NCBI RefSeq assembly: GCF_038502225.1
Contig: NC_091369.1
Coordinates: forward strand, 4,584,471 to 4,648,470
DNA: 64,000 nt
Direction of reading: 5' to 3'
DNA from: Cherax quadricarinatus
Taxonomy: Eukaryota > Arthropoda > Malacostraca > Decapoda > Parastacidae
Below are positions 1-14,300 of the stretch, in pieces (the stretch's first letter is position 1; every line of letters begins with the position of its first letter). The notes under the pieces were generated by a model, which did not search any database, was not told the DNA's origin, and worked only from the letters and a program-made list of their open reading frames with translations. Position numbers and translations under genes: made by a program.

Positions 1-906
1 TGATTGTGTAGGTGTGATGGTGACTGTGGTTGTGTAGTGGTGGTTGTGGTTGTGTAGGGGTGATGGTGATTGTTGTTGTGTAGTGGTGGTTGTGGTTGTG
101 TAGGGGTGATGGTGGTTGTGGTATGTAGGGGTGATTGTGGTTGTGGAAGTGTAAGGGTGATGGTGGTTGTGGTAGTGTAAGGGTGATGGTGGTTGTGGAA
201 GTGTAGAGGTGATGGTGGTTGTGGTAGTGTAGGGATGATGGTGGCTGTGGTAGTGTAGGGGTGATGGTGGTTGTGGTAGTGTAGGGGTGGTGGTGGTTGA
301 GGTAGTGTAGGGGTGATGGTGGTTGTGGTAGTGTAGGGATGATGGTGGTTGTGGTAGTGTAGGGATGATGGTGGTTGTGGAAGTGTAAGGGTGATGGTGG
401 TTGTGGTAGTGTAGGGGTGATGGTGGTTGTGGTAGTGTAGGGGTGATGGTTGTTGTGGTAGTGTAGGTGTGATGGTGGTTGTGGTAGTGTAGGGGTGGTG
501 GTGGTTGAGATAGTGTAGAGGTGATGGTGGTTGTGGTAGTGTAGGGATGATGGTGGTTGTGGTAGTGTAAGGGTGATGGTGGTTGTGGTAGTGTAAGGAT
601 GATGGTAGTTGTGGTAGTGTAGGGGTGATAGTGGTTGTGGTAGTGTAGGGGTGATGGTGGTTGTGGTAGTGTAGGGGTGATAGTGGTTGTGGTAGTATAG
701 GGGTGATGGTGGTTGTGGTAGTGTAGGTGTGATGGTGATTGTGGTAGTGTAGGGGTGGTGGTGGTTGAGGTAGTGTAGAGGTGATGGTGGTTGTGGTAGT
801 GTAGGGATGATGATGATTGTGGTAGTGTAGGGGTGATTGTAATTGTGGTAGTGTAGGGGTGATGGTGATTGTGGTAGTGTAGGGGTGATGGTGATTGTGG
901 TAGTAG
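1..906. repeat. 26-bp GT-rich minisatellite
   Basis: Tandem array with a 26-bp unit (core gtgtaggggtgatggtggtt), roughly 34 copies. The first 160 bases are more degenerate. Purines dominate the + strand together with T; there are almost no C residues. No coding potential. Confidence 0.9.
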
Positions 907-1179
907 TGGAAGCTGCAGCGATTTTGGTAGACTCGGAGTCAATTATAATGGAAATTGTAATCAATATTAATCGTGATGGTTGATGTAATTGTGGTAGTAT
1001 GGAGATGGTAGCGGGGGGGGGTTATAGTCATGTGGTGGTAGCAGTGGGATGGTGGTTGTGCTGACAGTGGCTTTCATAGCAGTAGTGGAGACAGTGATAG
1101 TAATGTTGGTAGTTGTGGTTGGTCATATTGGTTCCAGGGGTGGTAGTAGTGGTAGTTTTTATGGAAGTGGTAAACATGG
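907..1179. other. GT-rich transition zone
   Basis: Degenerate GTGG/GTAG-rich sequence between two arrays, with a G9 run near 1012. I see no gene, splice signal or dispersed element in it. Confidence 0.5.
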
Positions 1180-3710
1180 TAGTGGTGACGGTGTTATTGT
1201 GGTCGTGACGGTGTTATTGTGGTTGTGACGGTGTTATTGTGGTGGTGACTGTGTTATTGTGGTGGTGACGGTGTTATTGTGGTGGTGACGGTGTTATTGT
1301 GGTGGTGACGGTGTTATTGTGGTGGTGACGGTGTTATTGTGGTGGTGACGGTGTTATTGTGGTGGTGACGGTGTTATTGTGGTGGTGACGGTGTTATTGT
1401 GGTGGTGACGGTGTTATCGTTCTGGTGACGGTGTTGTAGTTGTGGTGACGGTGTTATTGCGGTGGTGACGGTGTTATTGCGGTGGTGACGGTGTTATTGC
1501 GGTGGTGAAGGTGTTGTAGTGGTGGTGACAGTGTTATTGTGGTGGTGACGGTGTTATTGTGGTGGTGACGGTGTTATTGTGGTGGTGACGGTGTTATTGT
1601 GGTGGTGACGGTGTTATTGTGGTGGTGACGGTGTTATTGCGGTGGTGAAGGTGTTGTAGTGGTGGTGACAGTGTTATTGTGGTGGTGACGGTGTTATTGT
1701 GGTGGTGACGGTGTTATTGTGGTGGTGACGGTGTTATTGTGGTGGCGACGGTGTTATTGTGGTGGTGACGGTGTTGTTGTGGTGGTGACGGTGTTATTGT
1801 GGTGGTGACGGTGTTATTGTGGTGGTGACGGTGTTATCGTTCTGGTGACGGTGTTGTAGTTGTGGTGACGGTGTTATTGTGGTGGTGACGGTGTTATTGC
1901 GGTGGTGAAGGTGTTATTGTGGTGGTGAAGGTGTTGTAGCGGTGGTGACAGTGTTATTGTGGTGGTGACGGTGTTATTGTGGTGGTGACGGTGTTATTGT
2001 GGTGGTGACGGTGTTATTGTGGTGGTGACGGTGTTATTGTGGTGGTGACGGTGTTATTGCGGTGGTGAAGGTGTTGTAGTGGTGGTGACAGTGTTATTGT
2101 GGTGGTGACGGTGTTATTGTGGTGGTGACGGTGTTATTGTGGTGGTGACGGTGTTGTAGTGGTGGTGACGGTGTTATTGTGGTGGTGACAGTGTTGTAGT
2201 GGTGGTGACGGTGTTATTGTGGTGGTGACGGTGTTATTGTGGTGGTGACGGTGTTTTTGTGGCTGTGAAGGTGTTGTAGTGGTGACGATGGTGTTACTGT
2301 GGTGGTGAAGGTGTTGTAGTGGTGGTGACGGTGTTATTATGGTGATGACGGTGTTGTAGAGGTGGTGACGATGTTGTTTTGGTGGTGACTGTGTTATTAT
2401 GGTGATGACGGTGTTGTAGTGGTGGTGACGATGTTGTTTTGGTGGTGACGGTGTTATTGTAGTTGTGAAGGTGTTGTAGAGTTGGTGACGGTGTTATTGT
2501 GCTGGTGACGGTGTTGTAGTTGTGGTGACGGTGTTATTGTGGCTGTGAAGGTGTTGTAGTGGTGGTGACGGTGTTATTGTGGCTGTGAAGGTGTTGTAGT
2601 GGTGGTGACGGTGTTATTATGGTGATGACGGTGTTGTAGTGGTGGTGACGGTGTTATTATGGTGATGACGGTGTTGTAGTGGTGGTGACCGTGTTATTAT
2701 GGTGATGACGGTGTTGTAGTGGTGGTGACGGTGTTATTATGGTGATGACGGTGTTGTAGTGGTGGTGACGATGTTGTTTTGGTGGTGACGGTGTTATTAT
2801 GGTGATGACGGTGTTGTAGTGGTGGTGACGATGTTGTTTTGGTGGTGACGGTGTTATTATGGTGATGACGGTGTTGTAGTGGTGGTGACGATGTTGTTTT
2901 GGTGGTGAAGGTGTTGTAGAGTTGGTGACGGTGTTATTGTGCTGGTGACGGTGTTGTAGTTGTGGTGACGGTGTTATTGTGGTGATGAAGGTGTTGTAGT
3001 GGTGGCGACGGTGTTATTGTGGTGGTGAAGGTGTTGTAGTGGTGGTGACGGTGTTATTATGGTGATGACGGTGTTGTAGTGGTGATGACGTTGTTGTAGT
3101 GGTGGTGACGATGTTGTTTTGGTGGTGACGGTGTTGTAGAGTTGGTGACGGTGTTATTGTGCTGGTGACGGTGTTGTAGTTATGGTGACGGTGTTGTTGT
3201 GGTGGTGACGGTGTTGTAGTGGTGGTGACAGTGTTACTGTGCTGGTGACGGTGTTACTGTGCTGGTGACGGTGTTACTGTGCTGGTGACAGTGTTACTGT
3301 GATGGTGGTGGTGTAACTTTGCCGGTGACAATGTTTCAATAGTGGTGACGGTGTTACTTGGGTAGTGAGGGTGTTACTGTGCTGATGACGGTGATACTGT
3401 GCTGGGGACGGTGTTACTGTGCTGGTGACGGTGCTACAGTGATGGTGACGGTGTTAATGTGCTGGTGACAGTGCTGCAGTGGTGGTGACGGTGTTCTGTG
3501 CTGGCGATGGTGTTACTGTGCTGGCGACAGTGTTGCAATGGTGGTGACGATGTTACTGGGGTAGTGAGGGTGCTACTGTGCTGGTGGCGGTGTTACTGTG
3601 CTAGTGATGTTGTTACTGTGTTGGTGACAGTGTTGCAGTGGTGATGACGGTGTTACTGTGGTGGTGATCTTGTTACTGTGGTGGTGATGGTGTTAGTGAC
3701 AGTGTTACTG
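1180..3710. repeat. 20-bp satellite, divergent block
   Basis: Tandem array, consensus unit ggtggtgacggtgttattgt (20 bp), more than 120 copies. It is homogeneous near 1180-2250 and becomes increasingly mixed (gttgtagt, gttattat, gttactgt variants) toward 3700. The unit matches the next array at about 16 of 20 positions, so the two are one satellite domain with different homogenisation states. Confidence 0.9.
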
Positions 3711-5970
3711 TGACAGGGTAGTGACAGTGTTACTGGGGTAGTGACAGTGTTACTGGGGTAGTGACAGTGTTACTGGGGTAGTGACAGTGTTACTGGGGTA
3801 GTGACAGTGTTACTGGGGTAGTGACAGTGTTACTGGGGTAGTGACAGTGTTACTGGGGTAGTGACAGTGTTACTGGGGTAGTGACAGTGTTACTGGGGTA
3901 GTGACAGTGTTACTGGGGTAGTGACAGTGTTACTGGGGTAGTGACAGTGTTACTGGGGTAGTGACAGTGTTACTGGGGTAGTGACAGTGTTACTGGGGTA
4001 GTGACAGTGTTACTGGGGTAGTGACAGTGTTACTGGGGTAGTGACAGTGTTACTGGGGTAGTGACAGTGTTACTGGGGTAGTGACAGTGTTACTGGGGTA
4101 GTGACAGTGTTACTGGGGTAGTGACAGTGTTACTGGGGTAGTGACAGTGTTACTGGGGTAGTGACAGTGTTACTGGGGTAGTGACAGTGTTACTGGGGTA
4201 GTGACAGTGTTACTGGGGTAGTGACAGTGTTACTGGGGTAGTGACAGTGTTACTGGGGTAGTGACAGTGTTACTGGGGTAGTGACAGTGTTACTGGGACA
4301 GTGTTACTGGGGTAGTGACAGTGTTACTGGGGTAGTGACAGTGTTACTGGGGTAGTGACAGTGTTACTGGGGTAGTGACAGTGTTACTGGGGTAGTGACA
4401 GTGTTACTGGGGTAGTGACAGTGTTACTGGGGTAGTGACAGTGTTACTGGGGTAGTGACAGTGTTACTGGGGTAGTGACAGTGGGGTAGTGACAGTGTTA
4501 CTGGGGTAGTGACAGTGTTACTGGGGTAGTGACAGTGTTACTGGGGTAGTGACAGTGTTACTGGGGTAGTGACAGTGTTACTGGGGTAGTGACAGTGTTA
4601 CTGGGGTAGTGACAGTGTTACTGGGGTAGTGACAGTGTTACTGGGGTAGTGACAGTGTTACTGGGGTAGTGACAGTGTTACTGGGGTAGTGACAGTGTTA
4701 CTGGGGTAGTGACAGTGTTACTGGGGTAGTGACAGTGTTACTGGGGTAGTGACGGTGTTACTGGGGTAGTGACAGTGTTACTGGGGTAGTGACAGTGTTA
4801 CTGGGGTAGTGACAGTGTTACTGGGGTAGTGACGGTGTTACTGGGGTAGTGACGGTGTTACTGGGGTAGTGACGGTGTTACTGGGGTAGTGACGGTGTTA
4901 CTGGGGTAGTGACAGTGTTACTGGGGTAGTGACAGTGTTACTGGGGTAGTGACAGTGTTACTGGGGTAGTGACGGTGTTACTGGGGTAGTGACGGTGTTA
5001 CTGGGGTAGTGACAGTGTTACTGGGGTAGTGACAGTGTTACTGGGGTAGTGACAGTGTTACTGGGGTAGTGACAGTGTTACTGGGGTAGTGACGGTGTTA
5101 CTGGGGTAGTGACAGTGTTACTGGGGTAGTGACAGTGTTACTGGGGTAGTGACAGTGTTACTTGGGTAGTGACAGTGTTACTGGGGTAGTGACAGTGTTA
5201 CTGGGGTAGTGACAGTGTTACTGGGGTAGTGACGGTGTTACTGGGGTAGTGACGGTGTTACTGGGGTAGTGACAGTGTTACTGGGGTAGTGACAGTGTTA
5301 CTGGGGTAGTGACAGTGTTACTGGGGTAGTGACAGTGTTACTGGGGTAGTGACAGTGTTACTGGGGTAGTGACAGTGTTACTGGGGTAGTGACAGTGTTA
5401 CTGGGGTAGTGACAGTGTTACTGGGGTAGTGACAGTGTTACTGGGGTAGTGACAGTGTTACTGGGGTAGTGACGGTGTTACTGGGGTAGTGACGGTGTTA
5501 CTGGGGTAGTGACAGTGTTACTGGGGTAGTGACAGTGTTACTGGGGTAGTGACAGTGTTACTGGGGTAGTGACAGTGTTACTGGGGTAGTGACAGTGTTA
5601 CTGGGGTAGTGACAGTGTTACTGGGGTAGTGACAGTGTTACTGGGGTAGTGACAGTGTTACTGGGGTAGTGACAGTGTTACTGGGGTAGTGACAGTGTTA
5701 CTGGGGTAGTGACGGTGTTACTGGGGTAGTGACGGTGTTACTGGGGTAGTGACAGTGTTACTGGGGTAGTGACAGTGTTACTGGGGTAGTGACAGTGTTA
5801 CTGGGGTAGTGACAGTGTTACTGGGGTAGTGACAGTGTTACTGGGGTAGTGACAGTGTTACTGGGGTAGTGACAGTGTTACTGGGGTAGTGACAGTGTTA
5901 CTGGGGTAGTGACAGTGTTACTGGGGTAGTGACAGTGTTACTGGGGTAGTGACAGTGTTACTGGGGTAGT
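3711..5970. repeat. 20-bp satellite, homogeneous block
   Basis: About 113 near-identical copies of gtgacagtgttactggggta, in strict 20-bp register except for two partial units near 4295 and 4480. An A-to-G variant (gacggtgtta) appears in pairs. The pairs at 5231/5251, 5471/5491 and 5711/5731 are exactly 240 bp apart, a 12-unit higher-order repeat. Confidence 0.95.
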
Positions 5971-6028
5971 AATTATAACATGAATAATGACTAATAATAA
6001 TAATAGTGATTAATTATAATTATAGCAA

Positions 6029-6077
6029 TATTATTATTATTATTATTTTAAATATTATTATTATTATTAGTTTTGTA

Positions 6078-6167
<90 letters not shown>

Positions 6168-6201
6168 ATTATTATTATTATTATTATTTTATTGTTCTTT
6201 A

Positions 6202-6297
<96 letters not shown>

Positions 6298-6331
6298 ATT
6301 ATTATTATTATTATTATTTTATTGTTCTTTA

Positions 6332-6394
<63 letters not shown>

Positions 6395-6407
6395 TTATTG
6401 TTCTTTA

Positions 6408-6483
<76 letters not shown>

Positions 6484-6531
6484 TTATTATTTTTATTATT
6501 ATTATTTTTTTTATTTCCATCATTATCATCA
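6029..6531. repeat. (ATT)n compound microsatellite
   Basis: Long ATT trinucleotide tract interrupted three times by the same spacer (ttattgttctttaattatt, near 6186, 6314 and 6393). The spacer has therefore been duplicated together with the flanking triplets. Confidence 0.9.
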
Positions 6532-6564
6532 TCATTTCCAGATTAACAGTTATATGCTGTCTGT

Positions 6565-6666
<102 letters not shown>

Positions 6667-6723
6667 CATATATACACACAAGCACCCGAAGCCAATTTTA
6701 CATGTATGTATGTATGTGTGTAT

Positions 6724-6773
6724 GTACTCACCTAGTTGTGATTTCAGGGGTCGATTCACAGCTCCTGGCCCCG
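6724..6773 (-). mobile_element. 3' end of LINE family X (fragment)
   Basis: About 50 bp matching, on the minus strand, the 3' terminus of the LINE at 23412-23975. It runs from a GGGGCCAGGAGCTG block to the terminal TAGGTGAGTAC. Only the end is present, as in a strongly 5'-truncated retrotransposed copy. GT-rich simple sequence lies on both sides. Confidence 0.7.
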
Positions 6774-6999
6774 TGTGTGTGTGTGCATGTGTGTCTGTGT
6801 GTGTGTGCAGTCGTGTTAAGTGATTTCCTCCTACCGTTTACAGTCATTGCTGGAATCGGCTGGAAGCTCCCAATTACCTTGGGACACAGGCTGATCCTGA
6901 TTACATCACATTACACTTCAGCTTACAAACTGTCTCCCCTAAATTTGCATAATTAAAAACCTTTAACAGGGAAACTGCGTCCAGGTGGCCATCTTTTAG
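6774..6999. other. Unique sequence, no gene seen
   Basis: Short GT run, then mixed sequence with no convincing reading frame or splice sites. Confidence 0.4.
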
Positions 7000-7230
7000 T
7001 GGATAATTACCTTGAGAAGGTGGATAATTACGTTGGAAGAGGTGGGTAATGACACTGAGAGGTGGATAATTGTATTCAGAGGTGGATAATTACACTGAAA
7101 GAGGTGGGTAATTACACCCAGAGGCGGATAATAACATTGGAAGGTGGATAATTACATTGTCAGATGGATAACTACGTTGAGAGGTTGATAATTACATTAA
7201 AAGGTGGATAATTGCGCTGAAAGAAGTAGG
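7000..7230. repeat. Degenerate ~22-bp repeat (ggtggataattac)
   Basis: About ten imperfect copies of a unit containing ggtggataattacattga, with variable length and spacing. An old, diverged minisatellite. Confidence 0.8.
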
Positions 7231-7261
7231 TGGATATCTATCAAGAATTACGCGAAGAGCC

Positions 7262-7420
7262 GGTGTTCGAAACGTGTACCATAGTGTTTCGAAATGCGCA
7301 CCATAGCGTTCCAAATGCGCACCATAGCGTTCGAAATGCGCACCATAGCGTTCGAAATGTGTACCATAGCTTTCGAAATATGCACCATGGTGTTCGAAAT
7401 GTGTGACCCAACGTTCGGAA
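7262..7420. repeat. 21-bp repeat (gcaccatagcgttcgaaat)
   Basis: About seven copies of a 21-bp unit containing gttcgaaatgcgcaccatag. It overlaps short open frames on both strands that have no other coding feature. Confidence 0.85.
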
Positions 7421-7589
7421 TAATTAGTTCCAAATATTTTTTCCCAGAATTTCCTCTCTGGATGAATGGGGAAGCGCTAAACCCTTAGGGATTATTAAGA
7501 GGGCCGTCTGGACTAAGACGATACGTCACTAGTGTACTAGCAACGGCAGACAGATCATGCTGAGAGACTCTTATTTGTAGCTGTGGTAA

Positions 7590-7591
7590 TG

Positions 7592-7638
<47 letters not shown>
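7590..7638. repeat. (GTA)n microsatellite
   Basis: About 15 GTA triplets. Confidence 0.9.
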
Positions 7639-7639
<1 letters not shown>

Positions 7640-7706
7640 ACTCCAGATCTGCTGGAAGGAAGGTTTTTTGTGGAATCCTTAGCTATGTCCTCATTAGCCT
7701 ACTGAT

Positions 7707-7865
7707 GTCTGCCAGCTCAGGCTGACATTACTGAAGTCTCCCAGCTCAGGCTGACATTACTGAAGTCTCCCAGCTCAGGCTGACATTGCTGAAGTCTCCC
7801 AGCTCAGGCTGACATTACTAAAGCCTCCCAGCTCAGGCTGACATTACTAAAGTCTCCCAGCACAG
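7707..7865. repeat. 29-bp repeat (cccagctcaggctgacatta)
   Basis: Five to six copies of a 29-bp unit with small substitutions (tactgaagt, tactaaagc, tgctgaagt). Confidence 0.85.
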
Positions 7866-7940
7866 GCTGACACACTTCACCACTATGTATGTGAACCATC
7901 CTGTGTGATGTAGTATGACAGGGAAACCTAGCAAGCTTTT

Positions 7941-8490
7941 GTTCCCACCATGTAACTATCATATACAGCAGGGTGGCAGCACATTGCAGGTGTTCCCACC
8001 ATGTAACTATCATATACAGCAGGGTGGCAGCACATTGCAGGTGTTCCCACCATGTAACTATCACATACAGCAGGGTGGCAGCACATTGCAGGTGTTCCCA
8101 CCATGTAACTATCACATACAGCAGGGTGGCAGCACATTGCAGGTGTTCCCACCATGTAACTATCACATACAGCAGGGTGGCAGCACATTGCAGGTGTTCC
8201 CACCATGTAACTATCACATACAGCAGGGTGGCAGCACATTGCAGGTGTTCCCACCATGTAACTATCATATACAGCAGGGTGGCAGCACATTGCAGGTGTT
8301 CCCACCATGTAACTATCACATACAGCAGGGTGGCAGCACATTGCAGGTGTTCCCACCATGTAACTATCACATACAGCAGGGTGGCAGCACATTGCAGGTG
8401 TTCCCACCATGTAACTATCATATACAGCAGGGTGGCAGCACATTGCAGGTGTTCCCACCATGTAACTATCACATACAGCAGGGTAGCAGC
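7941..8490. repeat. 51-bp minisatellite
   Basis: Ten full copies and one partial copy of a 51-bp unit beginning gttcccaccatgtaactatc. The main variation is catata versus cacata. Because 51 is divisible by 3, several frames stay open. They share no start context, splice signal or family similarity, so I do not call a protein. Confidence 0.95.
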
Positions 8491-9993
<1,503 letters not shown>

Positions 9994-10184
9994 TTGGGCC
10001 GCTGTAACTACTTATACACATAAAAAATCCTGACTTTTTAGAAATTTTCAAAAATAAATTTAAATACAGAGAACTGTGGATGTAAATTAGTTAGGATTTA
10101 TGGAGATATATTAATGTTACTTCCTCTAAAGGAAGAGAATTAGATTCTATGTTGTGGAGTTTAAGTCTGTTTATACTAGTGAAT

Positions 10185-10400
10185 ATGTGTGTGTGTGTGT
10201 TTGTGTGCGTGTGTGTATGTATTTGTTTGTTTGTGTACGTATTTGTGTGTTGAGGTGGAAGTCTACGGTGTTAAACTGCCCACTTTCATATCTCACGCAA
10301 TTCTTCCTCCCCCCCCCCTCTCTTCTTCCTCCTCCTCCTCTTCTTCTTCCTCCTCCTCCTCTTCCTCTTCCTCCTCTTCCTTCCCTCCATCTTCTGAAAC
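10185..10400. repeat. GT-rich then CT-rich low-complexity tract
   Basis: Imperfect GTGT run (10185-10250), followed by a pyrimidine tract with CCT/CTT triplets (10305-10385). Confidence 0.7.
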
Positions 10401-10477
10401 ATCACCTCATGTCTCCTTATATCTGTTCCTTCACTCCTTTCCTAATACCTATCCTTCCCCTACGTTCTTTATCTACC

Positions 10478-10578
10478 TCCTTCCCCACACTTCCCTTCCC
10501 CACACTTCCCTTCCCCACACTTCCCTTCCCCACACTTCCCTTCCCCACACTTCCCTTCCCCACACTTCCCTTCCTGAC
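10478..10578. repeat. 15-bp repeat (cacttcccttcccca)
   Basis: Six to seven perfect copies of a 15-bp pyrimidine-rich unit. Confidence 0.9.
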
Positions 10579-10682
10579 CCACCTACCCATCACTCTCCCT
10601 GGCAAGCAAAGGAGACACAAATTACTTAACCACCCTTTAAGAAGTTTACGGCACCATTAAGGCGCCAGTGGCAGCAGTGAGG

Positions 10683-10800
10683 TGTAACATGACTGTAACA
10701 AGTTGTAACAAGCCTGTAACACGTCTGTAACAAGGTTGAAACCAGCTGTAACAGCTCTTACCAGGACTGTATTAACCTGTTCCAAGACTGTAACAAATTG
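10683..10800. repeat. Degenerate ctgtaacaag repeat
   Basis: About eight imperfect copies of a 10-14 bp motif (ctgtaacaag, ctgtaacacg, ctgtaacagc). Confidence 0.6.
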
Positions 10801-10825
10801 ATGTATTCCACTGCATTTACCGCCC

Positions 10826-11008
10826 GCCCACCCACCCATTGTATTTATCCCACCCACCCACCCACCCACTGCATTTATCCCACCCACCCACCCACTGCAT
10901 TTATCACACCCACCCACCCATTGTATTTATCCCACCCACCCACCCACACACTGCATTTATCACACCCACCCACCCACTGCATTTATCCCACCCACCCAAG
11001 CACACACA
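10826..11008. repeat. CCCA-rich repeat with tttatc
   Basis: Roughly seven copies of a 26-31 bp unit built from (ccca)n plus ctgcatttatc. Length differences come from the number of ccca tetramers. Confidence 0.8.
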
Positions 11009-11085
11009 ATCGATCTTAAACAGGCGATCATTACTCTTACATTAACAGGAGAAGTGCTAAACACGTAGGGGAAACCGACTTGTTG

Positions 11086-11123
<38 letters not shown>
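11086..11123. repeat. (CA)n microsatellite
   Basis: About 18 CA dinucleotides, just downstream of the dispersed gctaaacacgtagggg motif. Confidence 0.9.
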
Positions 11124-11125
<2 letters not shown>

Positions 11126-11395
11126 ATGGTTCCCTTATATGCACCATTCCTTCATATCTTTTTTCCCTTCACCCTGCCACCCTTTCCCCCTGCTTCTTCC
11201 CCTACTCCTTCCCCTACCCCTCCCCTCCCCCTCACCCCCTAAATCCCCCCACCCCGGACATTTATCGCACCCAACATGTGACCCCAGTATCGAACGGGTG
11301 TAATTTGGAAGCCTCGAGACACTGCCAGGAAGGCGAATATTGGACGTCAGCAATTCCTAGGTTTCCGGATCATCCAGGATAAGCGAAACCTCGCT

Positions 11396-14300
11396 TAGAA
11401 CCCTCGTTCACAGCTTGGGAAGCTTTGTTCACAGCTTGGAAGCCTTGTTTGAAGCTTAGATCCCTTGTTTGGAGCTTAGAACCCTTGTTTGGAGCTTAGA
11501 ACCTTTATTTGGAGCTTAGAACCCTAGTTTGGAGGTTAGAACCCTTGTTTGGAGCTTAGTATCTTTGTTTGGAGCTTAGAACCTTGGTTTGGAGCTTAGA
11601 ACCTTTGTTTGGAGCTTAGAACCCTTGTTTGGAGCTTAGAACCTTTGTTTAAAGCTTAGAACCCTTGTTTGGAGCTTAGAACCCTTGTTTGGAGCTTAGA
11701 ACCTTCGTTTGGAGCTTAGAACCTTTGTTTGGAGCTTAGAACCTTTGTTTAAAGCTTAGAACCCTTTTTGAAGCTTAGAACCTTTTTTAAGCTTAGAACC
11801 CTTGTTTGAAGCTTAGAACCTTTGTTTAAAGCTTAGAACCCTTGTTTGGATCTTAGAACCTTTGTTTGGAGCTTAGAGCCCTTGTTTGGAGCTTAGAACC
11901 CTTGTTTGGATCTTAGAAACTTTGTTTAAAGCTTAGAATCCTTGTTTGGAGCTTAGAACCTTTGTTTGGAGCTTAGAACCCTTGTTTGGAGTTTAGAACT
12001 TTTGTTTGGAGCTTAGAACATTTATTTAAAGCTTAGAACCCTTGTTTGGAGCTTAGAGCCTTTGTTTAAAGCTTATAACCCTTGTTTGGAGCTTAGAACC
12101 CTTGTTTGGATCTTAGAAACTTTGTTTAAAGCTTATAATCCTTGTTTGGAGCTTAGAACCTTTGTTTGGAGCTTAGAACCCTTGTTTGGAGCTTAGAACT
12201 TTTGTTTGGAGCTTAGAACCTTTGTTTAAAGCTTAGAACCCTTGTTTGGAGCTTAGAGCCTTTGTTTAAAGCTTAGAACCCTTGTTTGGAGCTTAGAACC
12301 TTTGTTTAAAGCTTAGAACCCTTGTTTGGAGCTTAGAATCTTTGTTTAAAGCTTAGAACCCTTGTTTGGAGCTTAGAACCTTTGTTTGAGGCTTAGAACC
12401 CTTGTTTGGAGCTTAGAACCTTTGTTTGAGGCTTAGAACCCTTGTTTGGAGCTTAGAACCTTTGTTTAAAGCTTAGAACCCTTGTTTGGAGCTTAGAACC
12501 TTTGTTGGGAGCTTAGAACCCTTGTTTGGAGCTTAGAACCTTCGTTTAAAGCTTAGAACCCTTGTTTGGAGCTTAGAACCTTTGTTTAAAGCTTAGAACC
12601 CTTGTTTGGAGCTTAGAACCTTTGTTTAAAGCTTAGAACCCTTGTTTGGAGCTTAGAACCTTTGTTTAAAGCTTAGAACCCTTGTTTGGAGCTTAGAACC
12701 CTTGTTTGGAGCTTAGAACCCTTGTTTGGAGCTTAGAACCTTTGTTTAAAGCTTAGAACCCTTGTTTGGAGCTTAGAACCTTTGTTTAAAGCTTAGAACC
12801 CTTGTTTGAAGCTTAGAACTTTTGTTTAAAGCTTAGAACCCTTGTTTGGAGCTTAGAACCTTTGTTTAAAGCTTAGAACCTTTGTTTGGAGCTTAGAACC
12901 TTTGTTTAAAGCTCAGAACCCTTGTTTGGAGCTTAGACTCTTTGTTTAAAGCTTAGAACCTTTGTTTGGAGCTTAGAACCTTTGTTTAAAGCTTAGAACC
13001 CTTGTTTGGACCTTAGAACCTTTGTTTGAATCTTAGAACTCTTGTTTGGAGCTTAGAACCTTTGTTTAATGCTCAGAACCCTTGTTTGGAGCTTAGAACC
13101 TTTGTTTGGAGCTTAGAACCCTTGTTTGGAGCTTAGAACCTTTGTTTAAAGCTTAGAACCCTTGTTTGGAGCTTAGAACCTTTGTTTAAAGCTTAGAACC
13201 CTTGTTTGGAGCTTAGAACCTTTGTTTAAAGCTTAGAACCCTTGTTTGGAGCTTAGAACCTTTGTTTAAAGCTTAGAATCCTTGTTTGGAGCTTAGAACC
13301 TTTGTTTAAAGCTTAGAACCCTTGTTTGGAGCTTAGAACCTGTGTTTAAAGCTTAGAACCCTTGTTTGGGGCTTAGAACCTTTGTTTAAAGCTTAGAACT
13401 TTTGTTTGGAGCTTAGAACCTTTGTTTAAAGCTTAGAACCCTTGTTTGAAGCTTAGAACCTTTGTTTAAAGCTTAGAACATTTGTTTGAAGCTTAGAACC
13501 TTTGTTTAAAGCTTAGAACCCTTGTTTGGAGCTTAGAACCTTTGTTTAAAGCTTAGAACCCTTGTTTGGAGCTTAGAACCTTTGTTTCAAGCTTAGAACC
13601 CTTGTTTGGAGCTTAGAACCTTTGTTTAAAGCTTAGAACCCTTGTTTGGAGCTTAGAATCTTTGTTTAAAGCTTAGAACCCTTGTTTGGAGCTTAGAACA
13701 TTTGTTTAAAGGTTAGAACCCTTGTTTGAAGCTTAGAACCTTTGTTTAAAGCTTAGAACCCTTGTTTGGAGCTTAGAACCTTTGTTTAAAGCTTAGAACC
13801 CTTGTTTGAAGCTTAGAACCTTTGTTTAAAGCTTAGAACCCTTGTTTAGAGCTTAGAACCTTTGTTTAAAGCTTAGAACCCTTGTTTGGAGCTTAGAACC
13901 TTTGTTTAAAGCTTAGAACCCTTGTTTGAAGCTTAGAACCTTTGTTTAAAGCTTAGAACCCTTGTTTGAAGCTTAGAACCTTTGTTTAAAGCTTAGAACC
14001 CTTGTTTGAAGCTTAGAACTTTTGTTTAAAGCTTAGAACCCTTGTTTGGAGCTTAGAACCTTTGTTTAAAGCTTAGAACCCTTTTTTGAAGCTTAGAACC
14101 TTTGTTTAAAGCTTAGAACCCTTGTTTGAAGCTTAGAACCTTTGTTTAAAGCTTAGAACCCTTGTTTGAAGCTTAGAACTTTTGTTTAAAGCTTAGAACC
14201 CTTGTTTGGAGCTTAGAACCTTTGTTTAAAGCTTAGAACCCTTGTTTGGAGCTTAGAACCTTTGTTTAAAGCTTAGAACCCTTGTTTGGAGCTTAGAACC

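Noticed and set aside
1..6531. Telomeric or centromeric identity of the left-end satellites
   Set aside because: No TTAGG-type telomere units, and a centromere role cannot be judged from one locus.
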